Assembly (NCBI GenBank): GCA_013214025.1
Contig: JABSRN010000003.1
Location: forward strand, 164,233-228,232
Source of the DNA: Polyangiaceae bacterium
GTDB lineage: Bacteria > Myxococcota_A > Polyangia > Polyangiales > Polyangiaceae
Length of the DNA stretch: 64,000 bases
Direction of reading: 5' to 3'
Position 1 is the first letter of the stretch. Every line of letters begins with the position of its first letter. The notes beneath the pieces are model-generated. The model did no database searches. It worked only from the letters and a program-made list of their open reading frames with translations, and was not told the DNA's origin. The position numbers and the translations under genes were made by a program. Of this stretch, positions 43,716-51,500 are shown one piece after another.

Positions 43716-44309
43716 ATGTCTCATCACTGCCTAGCCCCCACTTCTCTGCCGAGAGGGCATCGACATCAGCGTGCGTTTACTCTCGTGGAGCTCATGATCG
43801 TTGTCGCGATCATTGGCGTATTGGCAAGCTTGGCTGTGTACGGAGTGCGCAAATACGTATTGAACGCGAAGACAACTGAGGCGCGCATGGCTGTTGGCAA
43901 AATGGCTATGGCCGCCGCGGCGGCCTACCGTAATGAGCGTCTATCGCAGGCTGCCGTGTTACCAGCTAATGGGACCTCCGCAGTCCTCAACACACTATGT
44001 CCAACGGCCAATCGGAAGGTTCCAATTGACCCGTTGTCGATATCCAACGCCAAGTATCAGTCGGCACCTAGCGAATGGAAAGGGACTGGCTGGAAGTGCA
44101 TCAAATTCTCGATAGAGTCACCACAGTATTTTCAATACCATTACACCTCGATTGGTGTGTCGGCTGTGGGGGATTTTTTCGTGGCGTCAGCCCAAGGGGA
44201 TCTTGACGGGGACACTGTATTGTCGAGCATTAGCCTGAACGGCGAGATCATGGTCGGAGGAGAACTCCATCTTGCTCCTGGAATGCAGCTGATCGACATC
44301 GATGAATAG
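43716..44309 (+). CDS. Type IV pilin / pseudopilin with N-methylation motif
   Basis: 197 residues. A 20-residue basic leader (ending GHRHQRA) precedes the class III cleavage motif, then FTLVELMIVVAIIGVLASLA with Glu at mature position 5. The residue before the cleavage site is Ala, whereas Gly is usual. The mature protein has the long N-terminal helix (KTTEARMAVGKMAMAAAAAY) and two Cys (TLCPTAN, WKCIKF) that may form a disulfide. No other pilus genes are adjacent, so it could be a major pilin or a minor/secretion pseudopilin. An upstream in-frame ATG at 43554 would give an implausible 74-residue leader. Confidence 0.9.
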   Translation: MSHHCLAPTSLPRGHRHQRAFTLVELMIVVAIIGVLASLAVYGVRKYVLNAKTTEARMAVGKMAMAAAAAYRNERLSQAAVLPANGTSAVLNTLCPTANRKVPIDPLSISNAKYQSAPSEWKGTGWKCIKFSIESPQYFQYHYTSIGVSAVGDFFVASAQGDLDGDTVLSSISLNGEIMVGGELHLAPGMQLIDIDE

Positions 44310-44394
44310 CCCGGAACCGCTGGCTCTATTCGGGGGCACCGGACTCTCGGGTGGCTGCTTTGGGACAAGTAGCGGACGGCGCGTCGGGGTCGAC

Positions 44395-44835
44395 TCATCC
44401 TGCCAGGCGAGCGGCGAGGGCGCTCAGGAAATCAGTGATGCGCTGGGCGTTGGCTCCGAGATCCCCTTTTCCGAGGCGAGATTTTGAACGCATTTCAATT
44501 CGGCTGCCGTTTTCGGTGGCGCGGACTTCGACCACGATGTCATCGCGGAAGCGCATGAGCCGAGTGATGGCGACCGCTTCGAATCGACCTTGCTCCGGGT
44601 CCACATCAATGATCTGCCAGCGCTCTTGCATGCGCGCGAGATCAACGGTGATCGGTAACACTTCCGATGGGGCTTTGTCTGAGTTGAGGCCGTCGAGATC
44701 GACGTAGTACCGCCTCTGTTTGGTCGAGAACTGAGCGGGGTAGCTGTAGTCCTTCGAGGGTCGCGACTTGGCGATAGCGTCGAAGCTCGGTGGGTTGTTC
44801 AGATCCGTTGTGATGTCATTGATCGACGGTTTCAT
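44395..44835 (-). CDS. DUF1499 domain protein
   Basis: 146 residues. The DUF1499 pattern is complete: INDITTDLNNPPSF at the start, the QRRYYVDLDGL region, WQIIDVDPEQGRFEAVAITR, LMRFRDDIVVEVRATENGSR and RSKSRLGKGDLGANAQRI. The biochemical role of this family is unknown; proteins are often near photosynthesis or membrane genes in other phyla. No signal peptide in this copy. Last gene after the GTPase and kinase on the same strand, 89 bases from the kinase stop. Confidence 0.9.
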   Translation of the reverse strand: MKPSINDITTDLNNPPSFDAIAKSRPSKDYSYPAQFSTKQRRYYVDLDGLNSDKAPSEVLPITVDLARMQERWQIIDVDPEQGRFEAVAITRLMRFRDDIVVEVRATENGSRIEMRSKSRLGKGDLGANAQRITDFLSALAARLAG

Positions 44836-44924
44836 GCAGCTGCAAGTAGCCTGAGATGACGTTGACGACCACCCCCAACGCGGTCGAGTCCCTCCGCTTG
44901 GTTCTGAACCGGGGGGCAGACGAT

Positions 44925-46256
44925 CTAGTGCTCGATGGGGGGGCGGGCCGATGGGCGCGCTGGCGTAGCAGCCGGCTCCGGTTCAGCCGCCTGAATCGAC
45001 GTGGACGCGGAATGGGGCGCATCTATGGCACCCCGGGCGAACCAGCCGGCTGCGGTTGTCCCGAGGAGGATTAGCGCCACTGCCGCGTAGGAGCGGAACT
45101 GAGGCGGCGGCGCCGATGCCCTCATCGTCGGCGTGAGTTGACCCCCTGTGGGCAGGGTCGCAGTTGGCGGAGCCGGAGCCGGCGGGGCTTGGGGCCGTTG
45201 GGAGCCCATCGGTTGCATCGACTCATTGGGGGGAGGTGGGGCCGATCTGGGTGGAGCCGCCGGCAGCGAGGAGATCACGCCTCGGTAGCTCGGTGGGGGA
45301 GTGGTGATGAGGGCGTTGCTCGCCAGTGCCCCGGAGACGTGTACTTCGCTGATAGCCTCCCGCATGCTTTCGGCACTGGGCCATCGGTCAGCCCGTTCAT
45401 ACGCCAGAGCCCGATCGATGATTCGTGCAAGGGCGAAGGGCACCGAGTCGTCGATATCGCGTATTCTTGGGGCCGACTTGTACATGGCCAGCCCGAGAAC
45501 CTCGTTGGCCGTTTCAGCGATATGGACGTGGCGCCCTGTCAGCAGATGAAACATCGTCGCGCCTACGGCCCAGAGATCCGTCCGTTCATCGATTTCAGCA
45601 CTTCGAGCGCGTGCCTGTTCCGGGGGCATGAAGGCTGGCGTGCCGAGAAGCGAACCGCTCTCGGTGCCGCCAGTTTGATCCGCCAAGTCGCGGATGCGGG
45701 CCACTCCGAAATCCAGCACCTTGAGCATTCGGGGACCCTCGGGAAACACCAGTCCTCCGAGCAAGACACTCGGGATCATCCCGCCTTTGGTTAGGAATAA
45801 GTTCTCTGGTTTGATGTCTCGATGTAAGATTTCTTGTTTGTGGGCCGTCGACAATACGTCCAGAACGCGATCGGCGACCCAGATGACTTCGGAGACCGGG
45901 AGCTTTCCGCCTTTGCGGTCTTGGCGTTGGGCGAGGGACTCACCGTCCAGCAGCTCCATGACCAAATAGGCGAGCCCGTCTGAGGTGACCTCGTCATCGT
46001 CAACGGCGATGGCGCCAGGGTGGTCGACGCTGTTGGCGACGTATCCCTCACGCAAGAATCGCGTGCGAGTGCTCTGCACTACGGATAGCTCTTGGTGGAG
46101 CAACTTGACGGCAGCGATTCGCTTATTGCGGTGGGTCGCAGCGTAGACGCTGGCCATGCCTCCGACGCCGATCAGCCGATCCAGGCGCCATTTTTCTCCG
46201 AGAGTGGTTCCTATTCGGCTTCTCGCCTGCGCAACGACGTTGCCCGAAACGGACAT
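44925..46256 (-). CDS. Ser/Thr protein kinase with C-terminal membrane helix
   Basis: 443 residues from an ATG that overlaps the GTPase stop (TGATG). Intact kinase motifs: glycine loop GVGGMA at 30-35, K51 in AAVKLL, HRDIKPEN at 145-152, DFG at 182-184 and FMPPEQ. An insertion of about 20 residues (158-177, ending GGLVFPEGPRM) separates the catalytic loop from DFG. A Pro-rich linker (for example PPAPAPPTATLP) leads to one membrane helix (YAAVALILLGTTAAGWFARG) and a short periplasmic tail. Coupling to an MglA-like GTPase suggests the two work together. Confidence 0.93.
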   Translation of the reverse strand: MSVSGNVVAQARSRIGTTLGEKWRLDRLIGVGGMASVYAATHRNKRIAAVKLLHQELSVVQSTRTRFLREGYVANSVDHPGAIAVDDDEVTSDGLAYLVMELLDGESLAQRQDRKGGKLPVSEVIWVADRVLDVLSTAHKQEILHRDIKPENLFLTKGGMIPSVLLGGLVFPEGPRMLKVLDFGVARIRDLADQTGGTESGSLLGTPAFMPPEQARARSAEIDERTDLWAVGATMFHLLTGRHVHIAETANEVLGLAMYKSAPRIRDIDDSVPFALARIIDRALAYERADRWPSAESMREAISEVHVSGALASNALITTPPPSYRGVISSLPAAPPRSAPPPPNESMQPMGSQRPQAPPAPAPPTATLPTGGQLTPTMRASAPPPQFRSYAAVALILLGTTAAGWFARGAIDAPHSASTSIQAAEPEPAATPARPSARPPIEH

Positions 46257-46987
46257 CAGCGTTCCAAGTCGCCTGGGGTCAGCGTGTTGAAGGCCCCGCT
46301 GACGCACTCGTCGAATATCTGCGCTAATGGACGGGCCATTCCGAGTCGTCGTGCTGTGTCTTCGACAAATCGCACGCGATCCAGACCGAATTTCTCCTTG
46401 AGCCCGTGGGTTTTCTCAATGGCCCCCATGGTCAAATAGAGACAGCCCAAGAACGTCTCGACGACGCCCGCACCATTGTTCGCGGTGCTCATGAATACGG
46501 GTTCTTGCCCGTGAGAGGAAGTCTGATGAATTTCGGAATCCGATCGGATCTCCGGAAGATCTCGCTTGTTGAACTGGATCACAAGCGGCATCTCGCTGAG
46601 ATTCAATCCGTTGGATTTTAGGAACTCTCTGAGTTCTAAGAACGCGTCAGCATTGTGTTGCGTCTCTCGAACCTGGGAGTCCGCGACAAACACCAAGCCA
46701 TCGGCTCCTTGGAGCAGCAATTTTCTGGTTGACGCGTGCAACACCTGCCCGGGAACGGTGAAGACTTTCACACGGACAGTGAAATTGCCGGTGTCCTTGT
46801 ACGTCAGCGGAAGCAGATCGTAGAGCAGTGTGCGGTCGTCCTTCGTTTCCAGCGTGATCAATCGGCCTGCACTATCGTCGTTACTGGCTCGGTTGAGAGC
46901 GGAAATATTGCTCGTTTTTCCGCTCAAGGCGGGGCCGTAGTAGACGATCTTGAGCGTTAGCTCCCGGGCTTCCAGATTGATCTGCAT
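46256..46987 (-). CDS. MglA-like small GTPase
   Basis: 243 residues. It resembles the gliding/polarity GTPase family: YYGPALSGKT (P-loop, residues 18-25), LLPLTYKDTGNFTVRVKVFT, VPGQ at 78-81 in place of the Ras DxxG, GADGLVFVADSQ, and NKRD at 140-143. The C-terminal 50 residues extend beyond MglA (about 195 residues). In Myxococcus, MglA controls motility polarity with an MglB GAP; no MglB/roadblock gene is nearby, so this is a paralogue of unknown role. The pilin gene lies 2 kb away on the other strand. Confidence 0.9.
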   Translation of the reverse strand: MQINLEARELTLKIVYYGPALSGKTSNISALNRASNDDSAGRLITLETKDDRTLLYDLLPLTYKDTGNFTVRVKVFTVPGQVLHASTRKLLLQGADGLVFVADSQVRETQHNADAFLELREFLKSNGLNLSEMPLVIQFNKRDLPEIRSDSEIHQTSSHGQEPVFMSTANNGAGVVETFLGCLYLTMGAIEKTHGLKEKFGLDRVRFVEDTARRLGMARPLAQIFDECVSGAFNTLTPGDLER

Positions 46988-47198
46988 CGTTCCCGGTGAA
47001 TGTTAGCGCCCAGACACTTCTGGTGTCGAGCGGCCCGGCAAGGGATTTACGGCTCGTGGGGGCGGGAGACCCTAAGACGCGGAGGATGCCGAGCCGCGGG
47101 CTCGCGGAATTGGGGGAGTTGGGCTGGGAATAGACCGCGGCGCCCGAGAAACAGTTTCGATTGGGCGATGCTCTACGGATTCGACTAGGCTGCCTGTA

Positions 47199-48293
47199 AT
47201 GAGTGCGACTGGGCCCGAGGCCTGTGCGAAGTGGAGACGGAACCCTGCGTGGATTCTTGTCACTTGTTGTGTTGTCGCGTGCGCCAGCCCGGCGCGCCAG
47301 CAGCCTCAATATGGCCCGGCGCGCCAGCAGCAGTCCGCGGGATACCCCCCGCCTGGAGCTGCTCCCCCCCACGGCCCTCAGCCGACCTATGGCGCCCAGC
47401 CTAATTCTGGCGGACCGTCTCCGCAGACCGGAGCGCAGAGTGGGCGACCCGGGCCTGCGCCAGCTGTTGGACGGGCGCCGCCGCTCCAGGCCGACCCGAT
47501 TTTGAACATGGACGCCACGTGGCTTCGGGGTCGCGCCCAAGCCTTGCTCGTGGAACTAATTGCTGCGCTGGAGCCCGGCGCCCGGAGTCGGGTTACGGGC
47601 ATCCCCTTGGTCATGGATCCCGCGCCGAGCGAGGTCAACGCCTTCGCGGCATGTATGGACGGCAGCGCCTTGATGGCGGTAAGTGACGGTCTGTTGATCA
47701 TCAGTGCCGAGCTGGCTCAAGCTTCGGCCAACGATGAATTGTTCGGCACTGTGAAAGTGGACGAGTACATCGGCATGGTCGGGGGAGCGATGCGAGCGGG
47801 CCGACCGATCCCCCACTCTCCTCCCGGGTTCTACCCAGCCAATCAACGTACTGACCCCCGAAGGGTCGCGCGCCATCATCAACTATATGAAGAGCAGGTC
47901 GCCTTCGTGTTGGCGCACGAACTCGGTCATCACTATTTGGGACATTTGCCTTGCACCGCGCGGGCAGGGGGCTTGCCCGCAGGCGCCGTAGCTCGTGCGC
48001 TCTCCAACCGGGTTCCGCTATTCAACCAGCCCAACGAGCTCGCGGCGGACGTGGCGGGCACCAATAATATACTGCGAGCGGGTCGGGCGAGAGCGACCGC
48101 CCCATTGACGGAGAAGGGGGGACTGCTGACCATGCGATTCTTCTCTTCATTGCGCCGAACGTCTGCTGCGGATTTGCTTTTGTCGTTTGAGCGTTCCCAT
48201 CCTCCTCCTCAGCTGCGCGTGCCGGTGATTCAGCAGGCGGCAAATGCATGGCGTTTGACGGGCGGGCTCGGGGTGCCAGTGCCCCGCTTTTGA
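47199..48293 (+). CDS. M48-family zinc metalloprotease, lipoprotein
   Basis: 364 residues. Signal peptide with a Cys cluster (LVTCCVVACASP), C28 probably lipidated, then a Gln/Pro-rich linker of about 75 residues containing a repeated PARQQ unit. The catalytic HELGHHYLGH starts at H240, with a downstream Glu in NELAADVAG as third zinc ligand. The C-terminal RSHPPPQLRVPVI-type segment is typical of M48 peptidases such as BepA/Ste24 relatives. Likely periplasmic quality-control protease. Divergent from the GTPase gene. Confidence 0.9.
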   Translation: MSATGPEACAKWRRNPAWILVTCCVVACASPARQQPQYGPARQQQSAGYPPPGAAPPHGPQPTYGAQPNSGGPSPQTGAQSGRPGPAPAVGRAPPLQADPILNMDATWLRGRAQALLVELIAALEPGARSRVTGIPLVMDPAPSEVNAFAACMDGSALMAVSDGLLIISAELAQASANDELFGTVKVDEYIGMVGGAMRAGRPIPHSPPGFYPANQRTDPRRVARHHQLYEEQVAFVLAHELGHHYLGHLPCTARAGGLPAGAVARALSNRVPLFNQPNELAADVAGTNNILRAGRARATAPLTEKGGLLTMRFFSSLRRTSAADLLLSFERSHPPPQLRVPVIQQAANAWRLTGGLGVPVPRF

Positions 48294-48371
48294 GACTGTT
48301 CTGATACGTATGTAGAGCCTTTTTGCGGTAGGCTTGCCTCTGGGGGCGGGCTTTACTACAGATTGCATGGG

Positions 48372-48887
48372 ATGTTCTTCCGGAAAGATTCAGAGGTAGA
48401 GCTGGAGGGTGCCGCCCTTCTTGAATCCCGCCTCGCGGAACACATGCCAGCCGCGGACGCCGGTACGGTGTCCATCTGTACGGCGATTGCGGGATTGTTG
48501 GCATCGGTTGCCTATGCCGACGGCGATTACGACGAAGAGTCGAAAATTCGAGAACTCCTTGGCTCCATGCAAGGTCTGACATCCATCGGTGTCGACGCTG
48601 TACTCTCCGTTTTACGGAAACACATCCGCGAGATCCACACGATTCAAGGTTCTCGCTACACCCGTTGTTTGGTGGACCTAGCGGATCGCGATTTGCGATT
48701 TCATATCCTGGAAATGTTGGTCGAGGTGGCAGCGGCTGATGGGACCATCAGCTTCGACGAAGTGACGTATCTACGCCGCACGGCGAACGCACTTGCGCTC
48801 ACCCAGGACGATTACAATCGTCTCCAGGCGAAATATCGAGATAAGCTCGGTTCGCTGCGAAGCAGTCATCCGCCATCCAAGGCCTAG
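48372..48887 (+). CDS. TerB-family protein
   Basis: 171 residues from ATG 48372 (MFFRKDSEVELEG). All-helical, with the TerB/DjlA-type acidic metal-binding repeat: AYADGDYDEESKIRELL in the first half and EVAAADGTISFDEVTYLRRT in the second. Relatives are linked to tellurite resistance or J-domain co-chaperones; no other ter genes are present, so a resistance role is not implied. Cytoplasmic. Confidence 0.88.
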   Translation: MFFRKDSEVELEGAALLESRLAEHMPAADAGTVSICTAIAGLLASVAYADGDYDEESKIRELLGSMQGLTSIGVDAVLSVLRKHIREIHTIQGSRYTRCLVDLADRDLRFHILEMLVEVAAADGTISFDEVTYLRRTANALALTQDDYNRLQAKYRDKLGSLRSSHPPSKA

Positions 48888-48935
48888 GCGCGTCACTGCA
48901 GCGGTCGTGTTGACCCCGGGAGCCGGGATGCGCTG

Positions 48936-49739
48936 CTAGCGATTTGATTCGAGCGAACGTTTGTACTGCGCGGCTACAGTGCTCACCACGAGCTGCCCAG
49001 GCAATAATTTCGAAAGGACTCCGCCCACTTTGTACATCAGGCCAGGAGAGTGCATGTATTTGCGAGTGCGGAATGCGTTGACGGCCTCGCGCGCGCAAGG
49101 GCCGACAGGCATAAGGAAGGACCGCAAATCGTTAAAACGCGCGCCCTCCGTCATTTCAGTGTCGATGCCGCCGGGAACAAAGGTCGTCACAGAGACGCCG
49201 CGCGGCTTCATTTCGTAGTGAAGACCAGCGCCGAGATGGACCAAGAAGGCTTTCGTTGCGGAATAAAACGTTTGATAGGGAACCGGGGTGACGCCGGCTT
49301 GACTGGCGACGAACATGAGGCCGCCGCCCACTGCCCGCTCCTCGAAATAGGGCAGTAGAGCGCTGGCTAGTTTGACGACGCAGGTGTTGTTCACGGCCTG
49401 CATCTTCCGAAAGCTCTCGAAGTCGAGCTCGTCCCATTTCCCGAAGTGGGTAATGCCAGCGTTTAGGATTGCTCCGTACAGCGTCCGGTCCTGGGTGCAG
49501 AATTCGAACAATTTGTCGACGTCCGTCTCGAGCCCAAGATCGGCTGCACACACCTCGACGGTTACAGAAAACTTCTTGGCGAGCTCGTCAGCCAGCTCCT
49601 GGAGTCGATCTTCCCGGCGGGCGGAGATGACGAGATTCGCGCCGTGGTCTCGAGCCAGACATGTGGCGATTTCTTTGCCAAGCCCCGAAGAGGCGCCCGT
49701 GACTAGGATCGACTGGCCCTTGAAACTCATTGCTTTCAT
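48936..49739 (-). CDS. Short-chain dehydrogenase/reductase
   Basis: 267 residues from ATG 49739; a GTG at 49787 would add 16 basic residues. Rossmann motif ILVTGASSGLGKEIA near the start, ILNAGITHFG (NAG motif) and the catalytic YSATK with the preceding Ser in ASQAGVTPVP. Cofactor likely NADP(H), judged from SARREDRL after the second strand. Substrate unknown; the family handles lipids, steroids and sugars. Converges with the TerB gene. Confidence 0.93.
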   Translation of the reverse strand: MKAMSFKGQSILVTGASSGLGKEIATCLARDHGANLVISARREDRLQELADELAKKFSVTVEVCAADLGLETDVDKLFEFCTQDRTLYGAILNAGITHFGKWDELDFESFRKMQAVNNTCVVKLASALLPYFEERAVGGGLMFVASQAGVTPVPYQTFYSATKAFLVHLGAGLHYEMKPRGVSVTTFVPGGIDTEMTEGARFNDLRSFLMPVGPCAREAVNAFRTRKYMHSPGLMYKVGGVLSKLLPGQLVVSTVAAQYKRSLESNR

Positions 49740-49875
49740 GGGCACCGATCTACGGACAAACACGGGTGAAAGAAAGCGCTTCCGCACACCCGGGCTCTTT
49801 CCCTACGATTTTCATGCAATTGCCTCGCGCCCACGCAGGCGAGATTGGCGGGGCGGCGCTGAGGGAGAGCCTACT

Positions 49876-51402
49876 TCAACTGATGTGGTCGGTGACGTAG
49901 CGTGCCACTTTGTCGAGGCTGATCCTCTCGGGCACGTCGACCCTCGGGGTGTCCCGGTGTCGCACCGTGACGGTCTGGTCTTTCATGGTGACGTCGTCGA
50001 TGGCGAAGCAAAAGGGCGTGCCGGCTTCGTCCATCCGGGCGTAGCGCTTACCGATGGTCTGTTTGACATCGAATTGGGTCGGAAATTTCTTTCGGAGATC
50101 CATGTACAGCTTCTGGGCCGTTTCCGGCATTCCGTCCTTCTTGACCAGCGGAAAAATCGCCGCCTTGATCGGAGCAATCCGAGGGTGAAACTTCATGTAC
50201 ACGCCGCTCGGGCGATCGCTGTCCGGAGTAAAGGCTTCTGACAAGATAGCGAGAACGCCGCGGCTCAGACCGGCTGCGGGCTCAATCACATGAGGCACGA
50301 AGCGTGCTTTCGTTTCGGGCTCAAAGTACTCAAGTTTGGTCTTCGAGTGGGTCTGGTGCTGGGTGAGATCGAAGTTCCCACGATGGGCGACACCTTCGAG
50401 CTCGCCGTAGCCGGGGGCGGTGAACGGGAAACGGTACTCGATGTCGAAGGTCCCAGCACCTTCTTTGGCGTAGTGAGCGAGTTCGTCTTGGTCGTGGGAG
50501 CGCATCTTAAGATTACCCTCCGTGAGCCCAATACTCTTCCACCACTCTTTGCGTGCGTTACACCAGAATTCGTACCACTTCCGGGCGTCCTCGGGCGCGC
50601 AGAACCACTCCATCTCCATCTGTTCGAACTCGCGCGAGCGAAAGATGTAGTTTCGCGGGGTGACCTCGTTGCGGAAGGCTTTGCCGATCTGAGCGATCCC
50701 GAACGGGATCTTGACGCGGGATGTGTCGAGCACGTTTTTGTAGTTGAGGAAAATCCCCTGGGCGGTTTCCGGGCGAAGGAACGCGGCTGAGTCCTCGTCT
50801 TGAATCGCTCCCACGTAGGTTTTGAACATCAGGTTGAACTGACGAGGTTCGGTGAGCGTTCCCGGTTCTTTGGCGTCGGGGCCAATCACCCGAGGTCGGA
50901 GTGAGTCGTCGACATCGGCCAGGGCGAGGGTGTCGAACTCTTCCAGCTTGGCTCCGCGGCCCTGCTTCTTCAGTTTCTTGGCGACATAGTCAGGATCGCC
51001 CTCAAGAAAAGCGAACAGCGGGAGTTCGCTTTTTGTCTTGTGCTGGAGCACGTACAAGTGGTCGTAGCGGTAGCGTGCTCGGGATTCGCGGCAATCCACC
51101 ATCGGATCGTTGAAGCCAGCGACATGTCCTGAAGCTTCCCACACGCGGGGATTCTGGATGATGGAACTATCGAGCCCGACGATGCTCAATGGCTCTCCGT
51201 CAGGGCCGATGGGGGGACAACGGACCATGTCGTTCCACCAAGCGTCTCGGATGTTGTTCTTGAGCTCGATGCCGAGGGGACCATAGTCCCAAAAGCCATT
51301 GATGCCGCCGTAGATTTCACTCGCGGGAAAGATGAAGCCTCGCCGTTTGCAGAGGCTGACTAGATCTTCCATGGGGATTGGCACAAGGGCAGGTTCGCTC
51401 AT
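49876..51402 (-). CDS. glyS: Glycyl-tRNA synthetase, single-chain alpha2 type
   Basis: Charges tRNA-Gly with glycine. 508 residues, class II. Signatures: LCKRRGFIFPASEIYGGING at the start, the glycine-enzyme-specific FWDYGPLGIELKNNI, motif 2 FRNEVTPRNYIFRSREFEQM with EMEWF, and motif 3 GLSRGVLAILSEAF. The C-terminal anticodon-binding domain begins around FHPRIAPIKAAIFPL. This is the archaeal/eukaryotic-like one-polypeptide form rather than the alpha2-beta2 GlyQ/GlyS enzyme; it is also common in Gram-positives and deltaproteobacteria. No T-box or other leader found. Confidence 0.97.
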   Translation of the reverse strand: MSEPALVPIPMEDLVSLCKRRGFIFPASEIYGGINGFWDYGPLGIELKNNIRDAWWNDMVRCPPIGPDGEPLSIVGLDSSIIQNPRVWEASGHVAGFNDPMVDCRESRARYRYDHLYVLQHKTKSELPLFAFLEGDPDYVAKKLKKQGRGAKLEEFDTLALADVDDSLRPRVIGPDAKEPGTLTEPRQFNLMFKTYVGAIQDEDSAAFLRPETAQGIFLNYKNVLDTSRVKIPFGIAQIGKAFRNEVTPRNYIFRSREFEQMEMEWFCAPEDARKWYEFWCNARKEWWKSIGLTEGNLKMRSHDQDELAHYAKEGAGTFDIEYRFPFTAPGYGELEGVAHRGNFDLTQHQTHSKTKLEYFEPETKARFVPHVIEPAAGLSRGVLAILSEAFTPDSDRPSGVYMKFHPRIAPIKAAIFPLVKKDGMPETAQKLYMDLRKKFPTQFDVKQTIGKRYARMDEAGTPFCFAIDDVTMKDQTVTVRHRDTPRVDVPERISLDKVARYVTDHIS

Positions 51403-51500
51403 CGGCGGGATATTACTCAGGCCGGGCGCGTAGCGAAGGACAATCGTGCGCTTTCGTAGCTCCGACTGTATCTAGCGCGTTTCGCAGGTTGACGAAGCGC

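Noticed and set aside
47280..47340. Direct repeat in DNA around the M48 gene linker
   Set aside because: It encodes the repeated PARQQ unit of the low-complexity linker, so it is explained by protein sequence rather than a separate element.
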